Made by a program: the position numbers and the translations under genes
Assembly: GCA_028290305.1 (NCBI GenBank)
Contig: JAQGKC010000207.1
Location: 1 to 31,229 of the forward strand
DNA: 31,229 nt
Reading direction: 5' to 3'
From: Bradyrhizobium sp.
Lineage (GTDB): Bacteria; Pseudomonadota; Alphaproteobacteria; Rhizobiales; Xanthobacteraceae
Notes under the pieces: model-generated
The model's input: only the letters and a program-made list of their open reading frames with translations
Told to the model about the DNA's origin: nothing
Database searches by the model: none
Shown: positions 1 through 8,062 of the stretch, in pieces
How positions within the stretch are numbered: position 1 is the stretch's first letter
Layout of the letters: each line of letters begins with the position of its first letter

Positions 1-999
1 GATGATGAAGTCCGCCGAGTATCGGGTGTGAACGGAGGATTCCAGTTCGCTGAACCGGGCGAACGGCCGGCGCGTCTTTGTCCAATGACCGATGCGTTCT
101 GATGTCGTTATAATAGCGTGCGTAGGATCGCAGGATCCGGCGTAGATGCGCCTCCCCAAAAACGACGATATGATCCAGGCACTCGCGGCGGATCGACCCG
201 ATCAGCCGTTCGGCAAAGCCATTCTGCCAAGGTGAAGCCGGTGCGATAGGCTTGTCGCGAATGCCCATGGCGCGCAATCGACGTGTGACGACCGCGCCAT
301 AGGTTTGATCCCGATCGCGAAGGAGATATTTTGGGGCATCATCCCAAGGGAATGCCTCGGTTATTTGACGTGCAATCCATTCTGCCGTCGGAATACTTGT
401 GACGTTGATCCAGACCAGATCTCTGCGGTCTAGTCGGACGATGACAAATGCATAGAGCAGATCAAAACCGATAGTTGGAACAACGAACAAGTCCATGGCG
501 GCGATATCGGGGGCGTGATTGCGCAGGAAGGTGAGCCACCTCTGGCCTGGCGGCCCGCGTCGCTTGACCATGTACTTCGACGCTTGATTGAGCCACCTCA
601 AACCCAAGCTTGAGAAGTTCGCCGTGGATGCGTGGTGCGCCCCAAAGAGGGTTCTCCATGCTCATCTGCCGGATCAGCGCGCGCAGCCCCGTCTCGATCT
701 GCGGCCGCCCTCCCAATGATCGTGACTTCCCGCGCCAGTAGCTGCGAAAACCAGCCCGATGCCAACGCACAAGGGTCTCGGGACGGATGATCGTGAGGAC
801 CTTTAGGATTGATGGAAACCAGCGATACAGCTGGACGAGGAACCAGCGATCACTGTTTGCGAGTTGGACGCGGCCACGCAACTTGCGCCGCAAAACAATC
901 AACTGATGTCGAAGAGCCGCATTTCTCAGCCGCAAGCCGAATCTTCGACTTGAATGGCGAGGCCCAGGCGGCCAAGCCGAAACAAAATAGTCCGATCAT
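1..999 (-). pseudogene. Integrase-core (rve/DDE) transposase, frameshifted and cut by the window edge
   Basis: Read on the minus strand from an ATG at 999, the protein begins MIGLFCFGLAAW and continues in three frames. The first break is near 922-924, where one extra A turns an expected ENAALRHQ into EKCGS. The second is near 578, between QSSV and KYMVKRRG. Below 578 the integrase core is clear: first Asp in IAAMDLF, second in LLRDRD, Glu in FAERLIGSIRRE. The gene is still open at base 1, so its stop lies outside. The middle piece (462-935) alone could be read as a 157-aa ORF from a TTG, but that piece lacks the catalytic core. The family is a transposase type common in Bradyrhizobium; I do not assign an IS name. 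Two independent frameshifts suggest a dead copy, though sequencing error is possible. Confidence 0.85.
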
Positions 1000-1097
1000 T
1001 CTGCCAATTTAGGTGATTCCGTCACGTCATCAACATGGATGGAGTTTTCGGTACACACAGGGGTATCGCGTGGGACACTTGTGGACCAGAATCGGGC

Positions 1098-1955
1098 TCA
1101 GGCCTGCTCTCCAAAAGAATCCCGAAGGCTGTCAAAAAGCTGCCGCGCTGTCGGATGAGCATTCAGGGTGGCGAGGTAAAGATAGAGGCTCACGTCGGGC
1201 AGCGGCGGCAAGCCATCCGCAGTGCCGAGTACGCGAAAGGTAGGTTCAAGCGTCTCGATGGAGCGTGCCGTAATGCCTAGGCCGGCGCGTACCGCCGCTC
1301 TGATGCCGGACAGCGAGCCTGAGATGTGGGTGAGGCGCATCGGAACATGAGCTTTCTCGAGGGCGTCCAGTGCAATTGAGCGAAAAAGACTCGGCTCGTC
1401 GTGCATCACCAACGGCACCGGCTCGTTGCGGACGAGCTTGAACTCCGCCGCGGAGAGCCAGAACGTCGGCGCGGTTCGTAAACGCAGGCGCGGATGAGAA
1501 GGATCATCTCGCGTCGAAATCGCCATGTCGATCTCGCCCTGTTTCAGGGACTGCATCAAAAACGCGCTACGCGCGATGTGAATGACGACGCGCACCCCGG
1601 GAAACATCGTTGCAAAGCGCCGCAGCATGCTCGGGAGGATGGTTTCGCTGGCATCATCTGGAGCGCCAAGGCGGATTTCCCCGGTGACCTTCGTTCCGAC
1701 CAGCGACGCGCAGGCTTCGTCATGCAACGCCAGAATGCGGCGGGCATAATCCAGCAGCGTGACGCCGTCATCGGTGAGGCGTTTGGCGCGGCCCATCTTG
1801 CGGAACAGCGGCCGTCCGATGTTGGCCTCCAGTCGCTGAATCCGCTGGGTCACGGCTGCCTGTGTACGATAGACGCGTCCCGCCGCAGCGGCGAAAGAGC
1901 CCTGGTCCACCACGGAGACGAATGTGCGCAGCGCGTCAATATCCAGGATCGGCAT
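1098..1955 (-). CDS. LysR-family transcriptional regulator
   Basis: This 285-aa protein has the LysR plan. An N-terminal winged helix-turn-helix (about residues 3-62: DIDALRTFVSVVDQGSF, then AAVTQRIQRLEANIGRPLF) is followed by a periplasmic-binding-protein-like effector domain. The start is set at the ATG at 1955, because MPILDIDALRTF is where the family begins. A longer reading to 2048 would add 31 residues that do not look like LysR and would run over the divergent gene. The gene faces away from the flavin monooxygenase operon, the usual LysR arrangement, so it probably senses the substrate or an intermediate of that operon. A perfect LysR-type box lies 6 bp upstream of its start, which suggests autoregulation. 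The effector is unknown. Confidence 0.93.
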   Translation of the reverse strand: MPILDIDALRTFVSVVDQGSFAAAAGRVYRTQAAVTQRIQRLEANIGRPLFRKMGRAKRLTDDGVTLLDYARRILALHDEACASLVGTKVTGEIRLGAPDDASETILPSMLRRFATMFPGVRVVIHIARSAFLMQSLKQGEIDMAISTRDDPSHPRLRLRTAPTFWLSAAEFKLVRNEPVPLVMHDEPSLFRSIALDALEKAHVPMRLTHISGSLSGIRAAVRAGLGITARSIETLEPTFRVLGTADGLPPLPDVSLYLYLATLNAHPTARQLFDSLRDSFGEQA

Positions 1956-1960
1956 AATAC

Positions 1961-1975
1961 ATAAGCTAAACTTAT
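1961..1975. promoter_or_regulatory. Candidate LysR box (T-N11-A) in the divergent promoter
   Basis: ATAAG-CTAAA-CTTAT is a perfect 5-bp inverted repeat with the T-N11-A form (T1962, A1974) typical of LysR-family sites. It sits 6 bp upstream of the lysR ATG and about 55-95 bp upstream of the possible starts of the monooxygenase gene. It could serve both autorepression and activation of the operon. Binding is inferred, not shown. Confidence 0.55.
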
Positions 1976-2028
1976 TGATTATCCATTGCAAACTGTCTTG
2001 CTGCACTGCGGTGAGGCAGCTAGCCTGA

Positions 2029-3495
2029 TTGCACAAATTGTGGATCACGCCTTTGGTGACTGCGAAATCAGCTCAACTTCAACAGCGAAGGGTCGCCGTC
2101 ATCGGTGCCGGCCCCGCAGGCCTGGTCACGGCCAAGACTCTTAAAGATAAGGGTTTCAAGGTTGTCGTTTATGAAAAGGGCTCGATGGTCGGCGGCGCCT
2201 GGGTCTACGACAACGACAATGGCCGAAACTATCTCTACCGAAATCTGCACATCAATACGTCCCGGAAGCTGACACAGTTCGCGGATTTCCCGTTCGATGC
2301 CGCAACCCAGCGCATCCCGGACCACCGTGACATGGCGCGGTACCTCAAAGCCTATGCGCATCAATTCGATCTTTATTCCCTGATTCGTTTCAGGACGGAT
2401 GTTGTCGCAATACGGCCGCCCGCTCCCGGCGCCGCAGGGGATATGGGCTGGACCGTGCGAACCGCAGACAGCCAGGAAGACGCCTTCGACGCCATCGTTG
2501 TCTGCACCGGGCCGTTCGCGCGCGCTGCGCATGCGGAAGAGGTTCGCGGCGGTTTTGCCGGCGAATATCTGCATTCGTCAGGATACCGTGCGCCGGAAGC
2601 TTTTGTCGGAAAGCGCGTCTGTATTATCGGGGCCGGCAACAGCGCGGTGGATATCGCCAGCGACATTTGCACCACCGCGGCTCGCACCGTGCTGGTGGCG
2701 CGCTCGCCCGTGCTCGTCATGCCGCACTTCGTGCTCGGTCGTGCTATCGGCGACATTGGCGCGCTGCTGCAGCGCCGCTTTATCCCGACGGCCTTCCGCC
2801 GAAAAGTGATGGGCTGGCTGATCCGCGCCGTGCATGGCGAGATGACGTCGCATGGCTTCAAGCCGCTGACGCACCGCGTGCACGCGACGATCAGTTCGAC
2901 CATCATACAGGATATCCTGTTCGAGCGCGTCGCCGTGAAGCAGGGCATCGCGACGATTGCGGACCGGGATATCGGTTTCGTCGACGGATCGCGCGAGCAG
3001 TTCGACTGCATCATCGCAGCGACCGGCTTTGTCACGGAATTTCCGTTCCTCTCCGAGGACATTGTGCGGCCGGTCAATAATCGCCTCGATCTCTACAAGC
3101 GCATCGCGGCGCCGGGATGGCCGGGCCTCTACTTCGTCGGGATGATCAATCTCGATACGCCGATCAACCACGCATGCGAGCGGCAGGCGCAGTGGATCGC
3201 AAGGGTCGAGAGCGAAGCACTGATTTTGCCGTCCGAAGACGACATGCGGGCGGACATTGCTGCCAAGCAGGTCTGGGTCGAGGAGATATTTGGTCACGCC
3301 GTTCGCCACAGCCTTCAGGAGGACAGCGTGAAATACTACGCCGAACTTGCACGCGCGTTGCGGCTGGGCTGGCGGCGAAAGGCGGCGCGCGACGGCGCTC
3401 GCAAGGCCACCCGGTTGCGCCGTTGGCGGGATGAGCCTCGCGCGTGCGTCGCATCTTCTGTTTTCCCATCATCGTCACGGAGCACCAATCCATGA
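2029..3495 (+). CDS. Flavin-containing monooxygenase (class B FMO type)
   Basis: This is an FAD- and NADPH-dependent monooxygenase, a family that oxygenates soft nucleophiles (S or N) or ketones. Visible are the FAD Rossmann motif GAGPAG (residues 26-31), the FMO signature F176-x-G178-x3-H182-x3-Y186 (FAGEYLHSSGY) and the NADPH motif GAGNSA (201-206). The C-terminal 40 or so residues are basic and not typical of the family. The start is uncertain: TTG at 2029 gives 488 aa, but TTG 2038, TTG 2053 or GTG 2056 are equally possible, and none has a strong ribosome site. It is the first gene of the operon, and its stop overlaps the next ATG by 4 bp (ATGA). Sharing an operon with an SsuABC-like importer suggests it attacks an imported organosulfur or amine compound; the substrate is not known. 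Confidence 0.88.
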   Translation: MHKLWITPLVTAKSAQLQQRRVAVIGAGPAGLVTAKTLKDKGFKVVVYEKGSMVGGAWVYDNDNGRNYLYRNLHINTSRKLTQFADFPFDAATQRIPDHRDMARYLKAYAHQFDLYSLIRFRTDVVAIRPPAPGAAGDMGWTVRTADSQEDAFDAIVVCTGPFARAAHAEEVRGGFAGEYLHSSGYRAPEAFVGKRVCIIGAGNSAVDIASDICTTAARTVLVARSPVLVMPHFVLGRAIGDIGALLQRRFIPTAFRRKVMGWLIRAVHGEMTSHGFKPLTHRVHATISSTIIQDILFERVAVKQGIATIADRDIGFVDGSREQFDCIIAATGFVTEFPFLSEDIVRPVNNRLDLYKRIAAPGWPGLYFVGMINLDTPINHACERQAQWIARVESEALILPSEDDMRADIAAKQVWVEEIFGHAVRHSLQEDSVKYYAELARALRLGWRRKAARDGARKATRLRRWRDEPRACVASSVFPSSSRSTNP

Positions 3496-4511
3496 GCAAT
3501 GTCGTCATACGCGGTCGATTGGCCGGTGCGATCATCGCGCTTGCCGCAGTCCTCTCTGCCGCCCTCGCGCTGGCACCGGCTGCGGCCCAGGCGCAGACAC
3601 CAGTGACCGTGCGGGTCGACGTCTACTTCTACGGATCGCATGTGCCGATCCTTTACGGGATTGTCGGTGGCATCTACAAAAAGCACGGCCTTGACGTCAC
3701 GGCGCAAACAGGTCGCGGCTCGGCCACCACGATCCAGACCGTGGTGGCCGGCACCGACCAGTTCGGCTTCGCCGACGGCGGCACCCTGGTGAAGTTCGCA
3801 GCGCAGGGCCTGCAGGCCAAGCAGATCGTCGGCATGCTTCAGACCAACCCGTCGATCATCATGTCGATGGCTGAGGCAAACATCAAAGGCCCGAAGGATC
3901 TCGCCGGCCGCAAGGGCGGCTTCGGCACCGGCTCCGCGCCTGAGCAGATTTTCCCGGCTTTTCTGAAGGCCGCGGATGTCGATGGCAGCGCGATCCAGAA
4001 GGTCGGTGTCGATATTCCGACCCGCGACAGCCTGTTCCTGCAGAAACAGACCGATTTCAGCTTTGGATATTCGGTCACGCAGTTGCCGCTGATGGAAGAA
4101 AAATGTGCCTGCAAGATCGACGTCATCGCATACCCGAAATACGGTCTCAATCCGATCAGCAACGGCATCGTCGTTAGTACCAAATATGCGGCTGAAAATC
4201 CCGACGTCGTGAAAAAATTTGCCCAGGCTACCGTCGAAGCGATCGATGCTTCGATAAAGTCTCCGGAAAAGGCCATCGACGCCTTTTTCGAATACGCCAA
4301 GAGCACCCAGCTTAGCCGTCAGGTCGTGACCAAGCAGTGGGAAGAAACCGTCAAACTTCTGCATACGGATGCGACCAAGACCAAGCCGACCGGTGTAATG
4401 GATGCGAGCGACTGGCAGAAATCAATCGATCTGCTGGTCGAATACGCCTCCGTGCCGAAAGACGCCGTGAAGCCGGAGATGGTTTTCACCAATGAATACA
4501 TGGCTGAGTAG
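3492..4511 (+). CDS. ABC transporter substrate-binding protein (SsuA/NMT1-THI5 type)
   Basis: This 339-aa periplasmic binding protein has a signal peptide (basic start, long Ala/Leu core, cleavage expected after AAAQAQ near residue 36). The mature part follows the SsuA/TauA/ThiY fold: VDVYFYGSHVPILYGIVGGIYKKHGLDV near its start, then a GSATTIQTVVAGTDQFGFAD stretch. The ATG at 3492 overlaps the monooxygenase stop and has a GGAG sequence about 9 bp upstream, so it is preferred over the upstream ATG at 3444. It should deliver ligand to the ATPase and permease that follow. This family binds sulfonates, taurine, pyrimidines, nitrate and similar small molecules; the sequence alone does not fix which. 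Confidence 0.9.
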   Translation: MSNVVIRGRLAGAIIALAAVLSAALALAPAAAQAQTPVTVRVDVYFYGSHVPILYGIVGGIYKKHGLDVTAQTGRGSATTIQTVVAGTDQFGFADGGTLVKFAAQGLQAKQIVGMLQTNPSIIMSMAEANIKGPKDLAGRKGGFGTGSAPEQIFPAFLKAADVDGSAIQKVGVDIPTRDSLFLQKQTDFSFGYSVTQLPLMEEKCACKIDVIAYPKYGLNPISNGIVVSTKYAAENPDVVKKFAQATVEAIDASIKSPEKAIDAFFEYAKSTQLSRQVVTKQWEETVKLLHTDATKTKPTGVMDASDWQKSIDLLVEYASVPKDAVKPEMVFTNEYMAE

Positions 4512-4544
4512 GCCAGATCAAAAACCTTGTACGCGAGCATTTAA

Positions 4545-5351
4545 ATGCTGAATGATCCGATCACGAATCCTGCTGCGCCGTTTATCGACATCCGTGCCGT
4601 CAACAAGCGCTATGACTCGGCGGATGGCGTCGGCGTACAGGCCCTGTCCAGCGTATCCATGCGGATCGAGCAGGGGCAGTTCATCTCCCTGCTAGGCCCG
4701 AGCGGATGCGGCAAGACCACGTTGATGATGATCGTTGCGGGGCTTGCGCCGCCGACCCAGGGTGAAGTTCAAATCGGCGGGCGTCGGGTCAACGGTCCTT
4801 ATACCGATCTAGGCATTATATTTCAGAATGCCGAGCTGCTGGAGTGGCGGAACGCACTACAAAACATTCTGCTGCAGATCGAAATCCGCAAACTGCCGAC
4901 GCGGGACTATTTGCCTGCCGCACGACAGTTGCTGGCCAATGTTGGACTGAAGGACTTCGAAGAAAAATTTCCCGACGAACTCTCAGGCGGGATGAAACAG
5001 CGTGTGGCCCTGTGCCGGGCATTGGTACACGATCCGGACATTCTGCTGATGGACGAGCCGTTCGGCGCGCTCGACGCCATGACCCGTGATCAGATGAACA
5101 CGGATCTACAGCGGTTGTGGATGGAAAAGCGCAAAACAGCGATCCTGGTGACCCACAGCATCGACGAAGCGGTGTTCATGTCGGACCGCGTGATCGTCAT
5201 GAGCGCGCGGCCTGCATCGGTCGCCGAAGACATCACGATTGATCTGCCGCGGCCGCGAACGCTCGAAATGCGCGATACGCCGGAATTTAACGCCTACACC
5301 GGCCGCATCCGTAAGCTGTTCAAGCAAATGGGAGTGTTCGCCAATGACTGA
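4545..5351 (+). CDS. ABC transporter ATP-binding protein (SsuB/TauB type)
   Basis: This 268-aa ATPase of the importer carries Walker A GPSGCGKTT (51-59), a Q-loop Gln (about 94), the signature LSGGMKQR (146-153), Walker B ILLMDE (166-171) with the D-loop FGALD, and the switch His (about 204, VTHSIDEAV). Length and order match the nitrate/sulfonate/taurine importer subfamily. The gene follows the binding protein after 33 bp, and its end overlaps the permease start by 8 bp, which suggests translational coupling of ATPase and permease. It acts on the inner face of the cytoplasmic membrane. Confidence 0.95.
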   Translation: MLNDPITNPAAPFIDIRAVNKRYDSADGVGVQALSSVSMRIEQGQFISLLGPSGCGKTTLMMIVAGLAPPTQGEVQIGGRRVNGPYTDLGIIFQNAELLEWRNALQNILLQIEIRKLPTRDYLPAARQLLANVGLKDFEEKFPDELSGGMKQRVALCRALVHDPDILLMDEPFGALDAMTRDQMNTDLQRLWMEKRKTAILVTHSIDEAVFMSDRVIVMSARPASVAEDITIDLPRPRTLEMRDTPEFNAYTGRIRKLFKQMGVFAND

Positions 5352-6183
5352 TGCGAGCATTCCGACTTCAGCAGCGCCGGCTCCCCCTGTGCAGAAGCGA
5401 ACCGGCCGACGCCTCGTCAGCCGCCTGGTGCCGGTCGCAACAACGCTGCTGTGTCTGCTGATTTGGGAAGCGGCGGTACGGCTGCTGAAAGTGCCGGTCT
5501 TCATGCTGCCGCCGCCGAGCGCCGTGCTGCACGAAGTTGTGGCGCAGCATGCATATTTTCTGAAGAACGCGATTGCGACGGCCTGGGCCGTCATCCTGGG
5601 TTTCGTTCTGGCCGTCCTCGTCGGAGTGCCGATGGCGACGGTGATGGTCTATTCGAAGACCTTCAGTGAAGCGATCCATCCGGTGTTGATCACGGCCCAA
5701 GTGCTGCCAAAGGTGGCGTTGGCGCCGCTATTCATCGTCTGGTTTGGCTTTGGCTTGTTGCCGAAGGTAATCATGACCTTCCTGATCGCATTTTTCCCGA
5801 TCGTGATCGACACGCTGACGGGACTGATGGCCGTCCGACCCGAAAGTCTGATGTTGATCCGTTCGATGGGCGGCAATCGCTGGCAAGCATTCTGGAAGGT
5901 TCGCTTGCCGACGGCGCTGCCGAGCATGTTCGCGGGTTTCAAGGTGGCCATGACATTCGCCGTGGTCGGCGCCATCGTGGCGGAGTTTGTCGCCTCGGAT
6001 GCCGGACTTGGCTACGTCCTCGTCGAGGCGCGTGCCAATCTCGCGATGGTTACCGTATTTGCTGCCATCACGTGGCTGATCGTGATGGGCTTTGCCTTCT
6101 ACTACGTCGTCGAGGTCGCCGAGCGGATGTTTCTGAAGGGACGCAGCCGCAAGCACGGCCAAGAACTGGGCGCCGGCTTGTAG
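5344..6183 (+). CDS. ABC transporter permease (SsuC/TauC type)
   Basis: This 279-aa integral membrane subunit has an N-terminal tail rich in Pro and Ala, then about six hydrophobic segments. It also has the EAA loop region (MGGNRWQAFWKVRLPTALPS) that docks to the ATPase. The ATG at 5344 lies inside the end of the ATPase gene and has GGGAG upstream; an upstream reading from 5239 would only add out-of-family residues. With the two preceding genes it forms a complete importer. A 75-bp gap that contains an inverted repeat separates it from ridA. Confidence 0.94.
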   Translation: MTDASIPTSAAPAPPVQKRTGRRLVSRLVPVATTLLCLLIWEAAVRLLKVPVFMLPPPSAVLHEVVAQHAYFLKNAIATAWAVILGFVLAVLVGVPMATVMVYSKTFSEAIHPVLITAQVLPKVALAPLFIVWFGFGLLPKVIMTFLIAFFPIVIDTLTGLMAVRPESLMLIRSMGGNRWQAFWKVRLPTALPSMFAGFKVAMTFAVVGAIVAEFVASDAGLGYVLVEARANLAMVTVFAAITWLIVMGFAFYYVVEVAERMFLKGRSRKHGQELGAGL

Positions 6184-6228
6184 CATTTGCTGATCGTTGA
6201 ATATGCGGTCGCACCCACGCCGCATCGG

Positions 6229-6242
6229 ATTGGTTGACCAAT
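6229..6242. promoter_or_regulatory. Inverted repeat just upstream of ridA
   Basis: ATTGGT-TG-ACCAAT is a perfect 6-bp inverted repeat with a 2-bp centre. It lies 2 bp before the AAGGAG ribosome site of ridA. The transporter-ridA joint is one of the two longest gaps in the operon, so this may be an internal control point or an RNA structure near the ribosome site. Function is inferred only. Confidence 0.35.
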
Positions 6243-6258
6243 ATAAGGAGAGATCAGG

Positions 6259-6642
6259 ATGGAAGTTATCAAGACCGGCATTGCCACGATGCCGCCCGGA
6301 CCGTTTTCGCAGGCCGTGCGTCATAACGGCATCGTCTATGTGGCTGGTCAGGTCGCCTATGACGGGGTATCCGGCAAGCCGGTGCTCGGCGACATCAAGG
6401 AGCAGACCCGACAGGTGATGAAGAATCTGACGGCGGTATTGGAAGCCTCGGGTAGCTCGCTCGACAGGATCATGAAGCTGACCTGCATCCTGCCGAATTT
6501 TCCGACGGACTACATCGGGTTCAATGAAGCTTTCAAAGAGTTTTTCGAGGGGCCGACTTATCCAGCGCGCACCACGTTGCAAGGCGGTCTGCTCGGCGGA
6601 TTCATCATCGAAATCGAGGCGATCGCGGTTTGCGACGAATAG
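6259..6642 (+). CDS. RidA/YjgF family enamine-imine deaminase
   Basis: This 127-aa protein has normal RidA length. It shows the family features PPGPFSQAV near the start, GQVAYD, the substrate-carboxylate-binding Arg104 in YPARTTLQ, and Glu120 in the closing FIIEIEAIAV. RidA proteins hydrolyse reactive enamines and imines, classically 2-aminoacrylate to pyruvate and ammonia. A strong AAGGAG ribosome site precedes the ATG. In this operon a PLP-dependent C-S beta-lyase (9238) is expected to release 2-aminoacrylate, which gives RidA a direct role. Other RidA subfamilies act on aminomuconate or related imines, so this role is inference. Confidence 0.93.
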   Translation: MEVIKTGIATMPPGPFSQAVRHNGIVYVAGQVAYDGVSGKPVLGDIKEQTRQVMKNLTAVLEASGSSLDRIMKLTCILPNFPTDYIGFNEAFKEFFEGPTYPARTTLQGGLLGGFIIEIEAIAVCDE

Positions 6643-6654
6643 AAGGGAGTGGCG

Positions 6655-7128
6655 ATGAGTGGCGAGACATTCTACGAAGGCCTCATGCGCCGGCAGGCGG
6701 AAACCTGCAATTACAAGGGCAAACTGATCATCCGTGCCGATGAGGTCAAGTGGCACACGAGCCCGCAGGGCCGCAACGCCGTTGTGGTCGACGCGTCAAC
6801 CGGCATGGAAGCGCGGTCGTTCGGCACCATCATCACCGAAATCGCGCCGGGCGGACAATCCGGTCTGCACGAACATACGTTCGAAGCCGCGGCCTATGTG
6901 CTTGAAGGGCGTGGCCGGGAAATCGTCGGTGACCAAACGTTTGACTGGGCTGTGGGCGATACGTTCTATCTGCCGCCGAATGTGAAACACCGGCACATCA
7001 ATCTCGATTCCGACAAGCCGGCTCGCATCCTTCAAATCGAAGCCTGGCCGCTTACAATCGCGCTCGGTATCTCGCGGCTCGACCAGTTCGAGCCTGCCGG
7101 TCCTGCACCGGCCGAACTCTACAAATGA
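6655..7128 (+). CDS. Cupin-domain protein
   Basis: This 157-aa protein has a single cupin domain. Motif 1 spans about residues 66-87 (GGQSGLHEHTFEAAAYVLEG) with ligands H72, H74 and E77. Motif 2 spans about 101-114 (GDTFYLPPNVKHRH) with H112 or H114, so a 3-His-1-Glu metal site is likely. The ATG at 6655 is chosen because AGAAGGGA sits at the right distance; a GTG at 6649 would place the ribosome site too close. It follows ridA after 12 bp. Cupins of this kind are dioxygenases, isomerases or sensors; here it may be a thiol or ring-cleavage dioxygenase, but the specific reaction cannot be read from sequence. Confidence 0.85.
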   Translation: MSGETFYEGLMRRQAETCNYKGKLIIRADEVKWHTSPQGRNAVVVDASTGMEARSFGTIITEIAPGGQSGLHEHTFEAAAYVLEGRGREIVGDQTFDWAVGDTFYLPPNVKHRHINLDSDKPARILQIEAWPLTIALGISRLDQFEPAGPAPAELYK

Positions 7129-7205
7129 TGAGCTTCGCGGGAATTCGCGCTGCAAACGAACATCCGTCTACCCCGGCGGCGTGCCGCCTATCGACATGGT
7201 GAGCT

Positions 7206-8021
7206 ATGACAATTTCTGAAAGATTGCGCGGCAAGGTCGTATTGATTACCGGCGCTGCCAATGGCATCGGGGCGGCGACCGCCACGCTGTTTGCAAAAGC
7301 CGGCGCCGCGATCGGCCTGATCGACAAGGACGCCGATGGTCTTGCGAAGATGGCATCGACGCTTTCGGGTGCCGGACACAAGGTGCACGCGTTGCCCGGC
7401 AGCGTCACGGAGCCCGCCGACATCAAGCGCGTTGTGGGCGAAACGGTCGAACGGTTCGGCCCGATTACGGTGCTGGTCAACAATGCCGGCGTCACGCTGA
7501 CGCGGCCCTTCATGGACACAACGATGGCTGACATCGATTTCCTGGTCGGGGTCAATCTGAAGGGGCTTGTTCTCGCCAGCCAGGCCGTGATTCCGCACAT
7601 GATCGAAGCGGGTGGCGGCGCCATCGTTCACGACGCCTCGAACGCCGGCATCGTCGGCCGCCCGTGGCAGCCATTCTACGGCGCCACCAAGGCCGGCATC
7701 GTCTCGCTGACGAAGTCGATGGCGCTGGCGCATGCGCGCGACGGCGTTCGCGTGAACTGTATCTGCCCGGGTTCGATCGACACGCCGATGCTGCGCGGCG
7801 CGCTCGCGTCCTCCGGCAACTTCGATCAGAACTGGCGTCGTACTTCGATGGTCATTCCGATGGGACGTATCGGCGAGGCCGACGACATCGCGTTCGCCAC
7901 GCTGTTCCTGGCCTCGGACGAGGCGAAATATATCACCGGCGTCGCGCTGCCGGTCGATGGCGGACGCACCGCAGGGGTGGCGGAAACATCGCATCTCACA
8001 ATGGAATCCCAGAGCAGCTAA
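7206..8021 (+). CDS. SDR-family NAD-dependent dehydrogenase/reductase
   Basis: This 271-aa classical short-chain dehydrogenase has the cofactor motif TGAANGIG (15-22). Asp40 ends the second beta strand, which favours NAD over NADP. It also has NNAG (92-95) and a catalytic triad S145, Y158, K162 (YGATK). The C-terminal GVALPVDGGRTAG is typical. A GGTGAG sequence precedes the ATG. It lies between the cupin and the CoA-transferase, so it probably interconverts an alcohol and a ketone in the pathway, possibly a 3-hydroxyacyl step together with the crotonase. Confidence 0.92.
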   Translation: MTISERLRGKVVLITGAANGIGAATATLFAKAGAAIGLIDKDADGLAKMASTLSGAGHKVHALPGSVTEPADIKRVVGETVERFGPITVLVNNAGVTLTRPFMDTTMADIDFLVGVNLKGLVLASQAVIPHMIEAGGGAIVHDASNAGIVGRPWQPFYGATKAGIVSLTKSMALAHARDGVRVNCICPGSIDTPMLRGALASSGNFDQNWRRTSMVIPMGRIGEADDIAFATLFLASDEAKYITGVALPVDGGRTAGVAETSHLTMESQSS

Positions 8022-8062
8022 CGGCACACGCCTTCCCGTTCCAAGATCGAGTGAAACCTTCC

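Noticed and set aside
2068..3535. Several long minus-strand frames opposite the monooxygenase gene
   Set aside because: They show no family pattern and are rich in Arg/Pro, as expected from antisense reading of GC-rich coding DNA.
7664..8062. N-terminal extension of the CoA-transferase frame
   Set aside because: The extra residues overlap the SDR gene in another frame and have no CoA-transferase similarity; the family start is at 8063.
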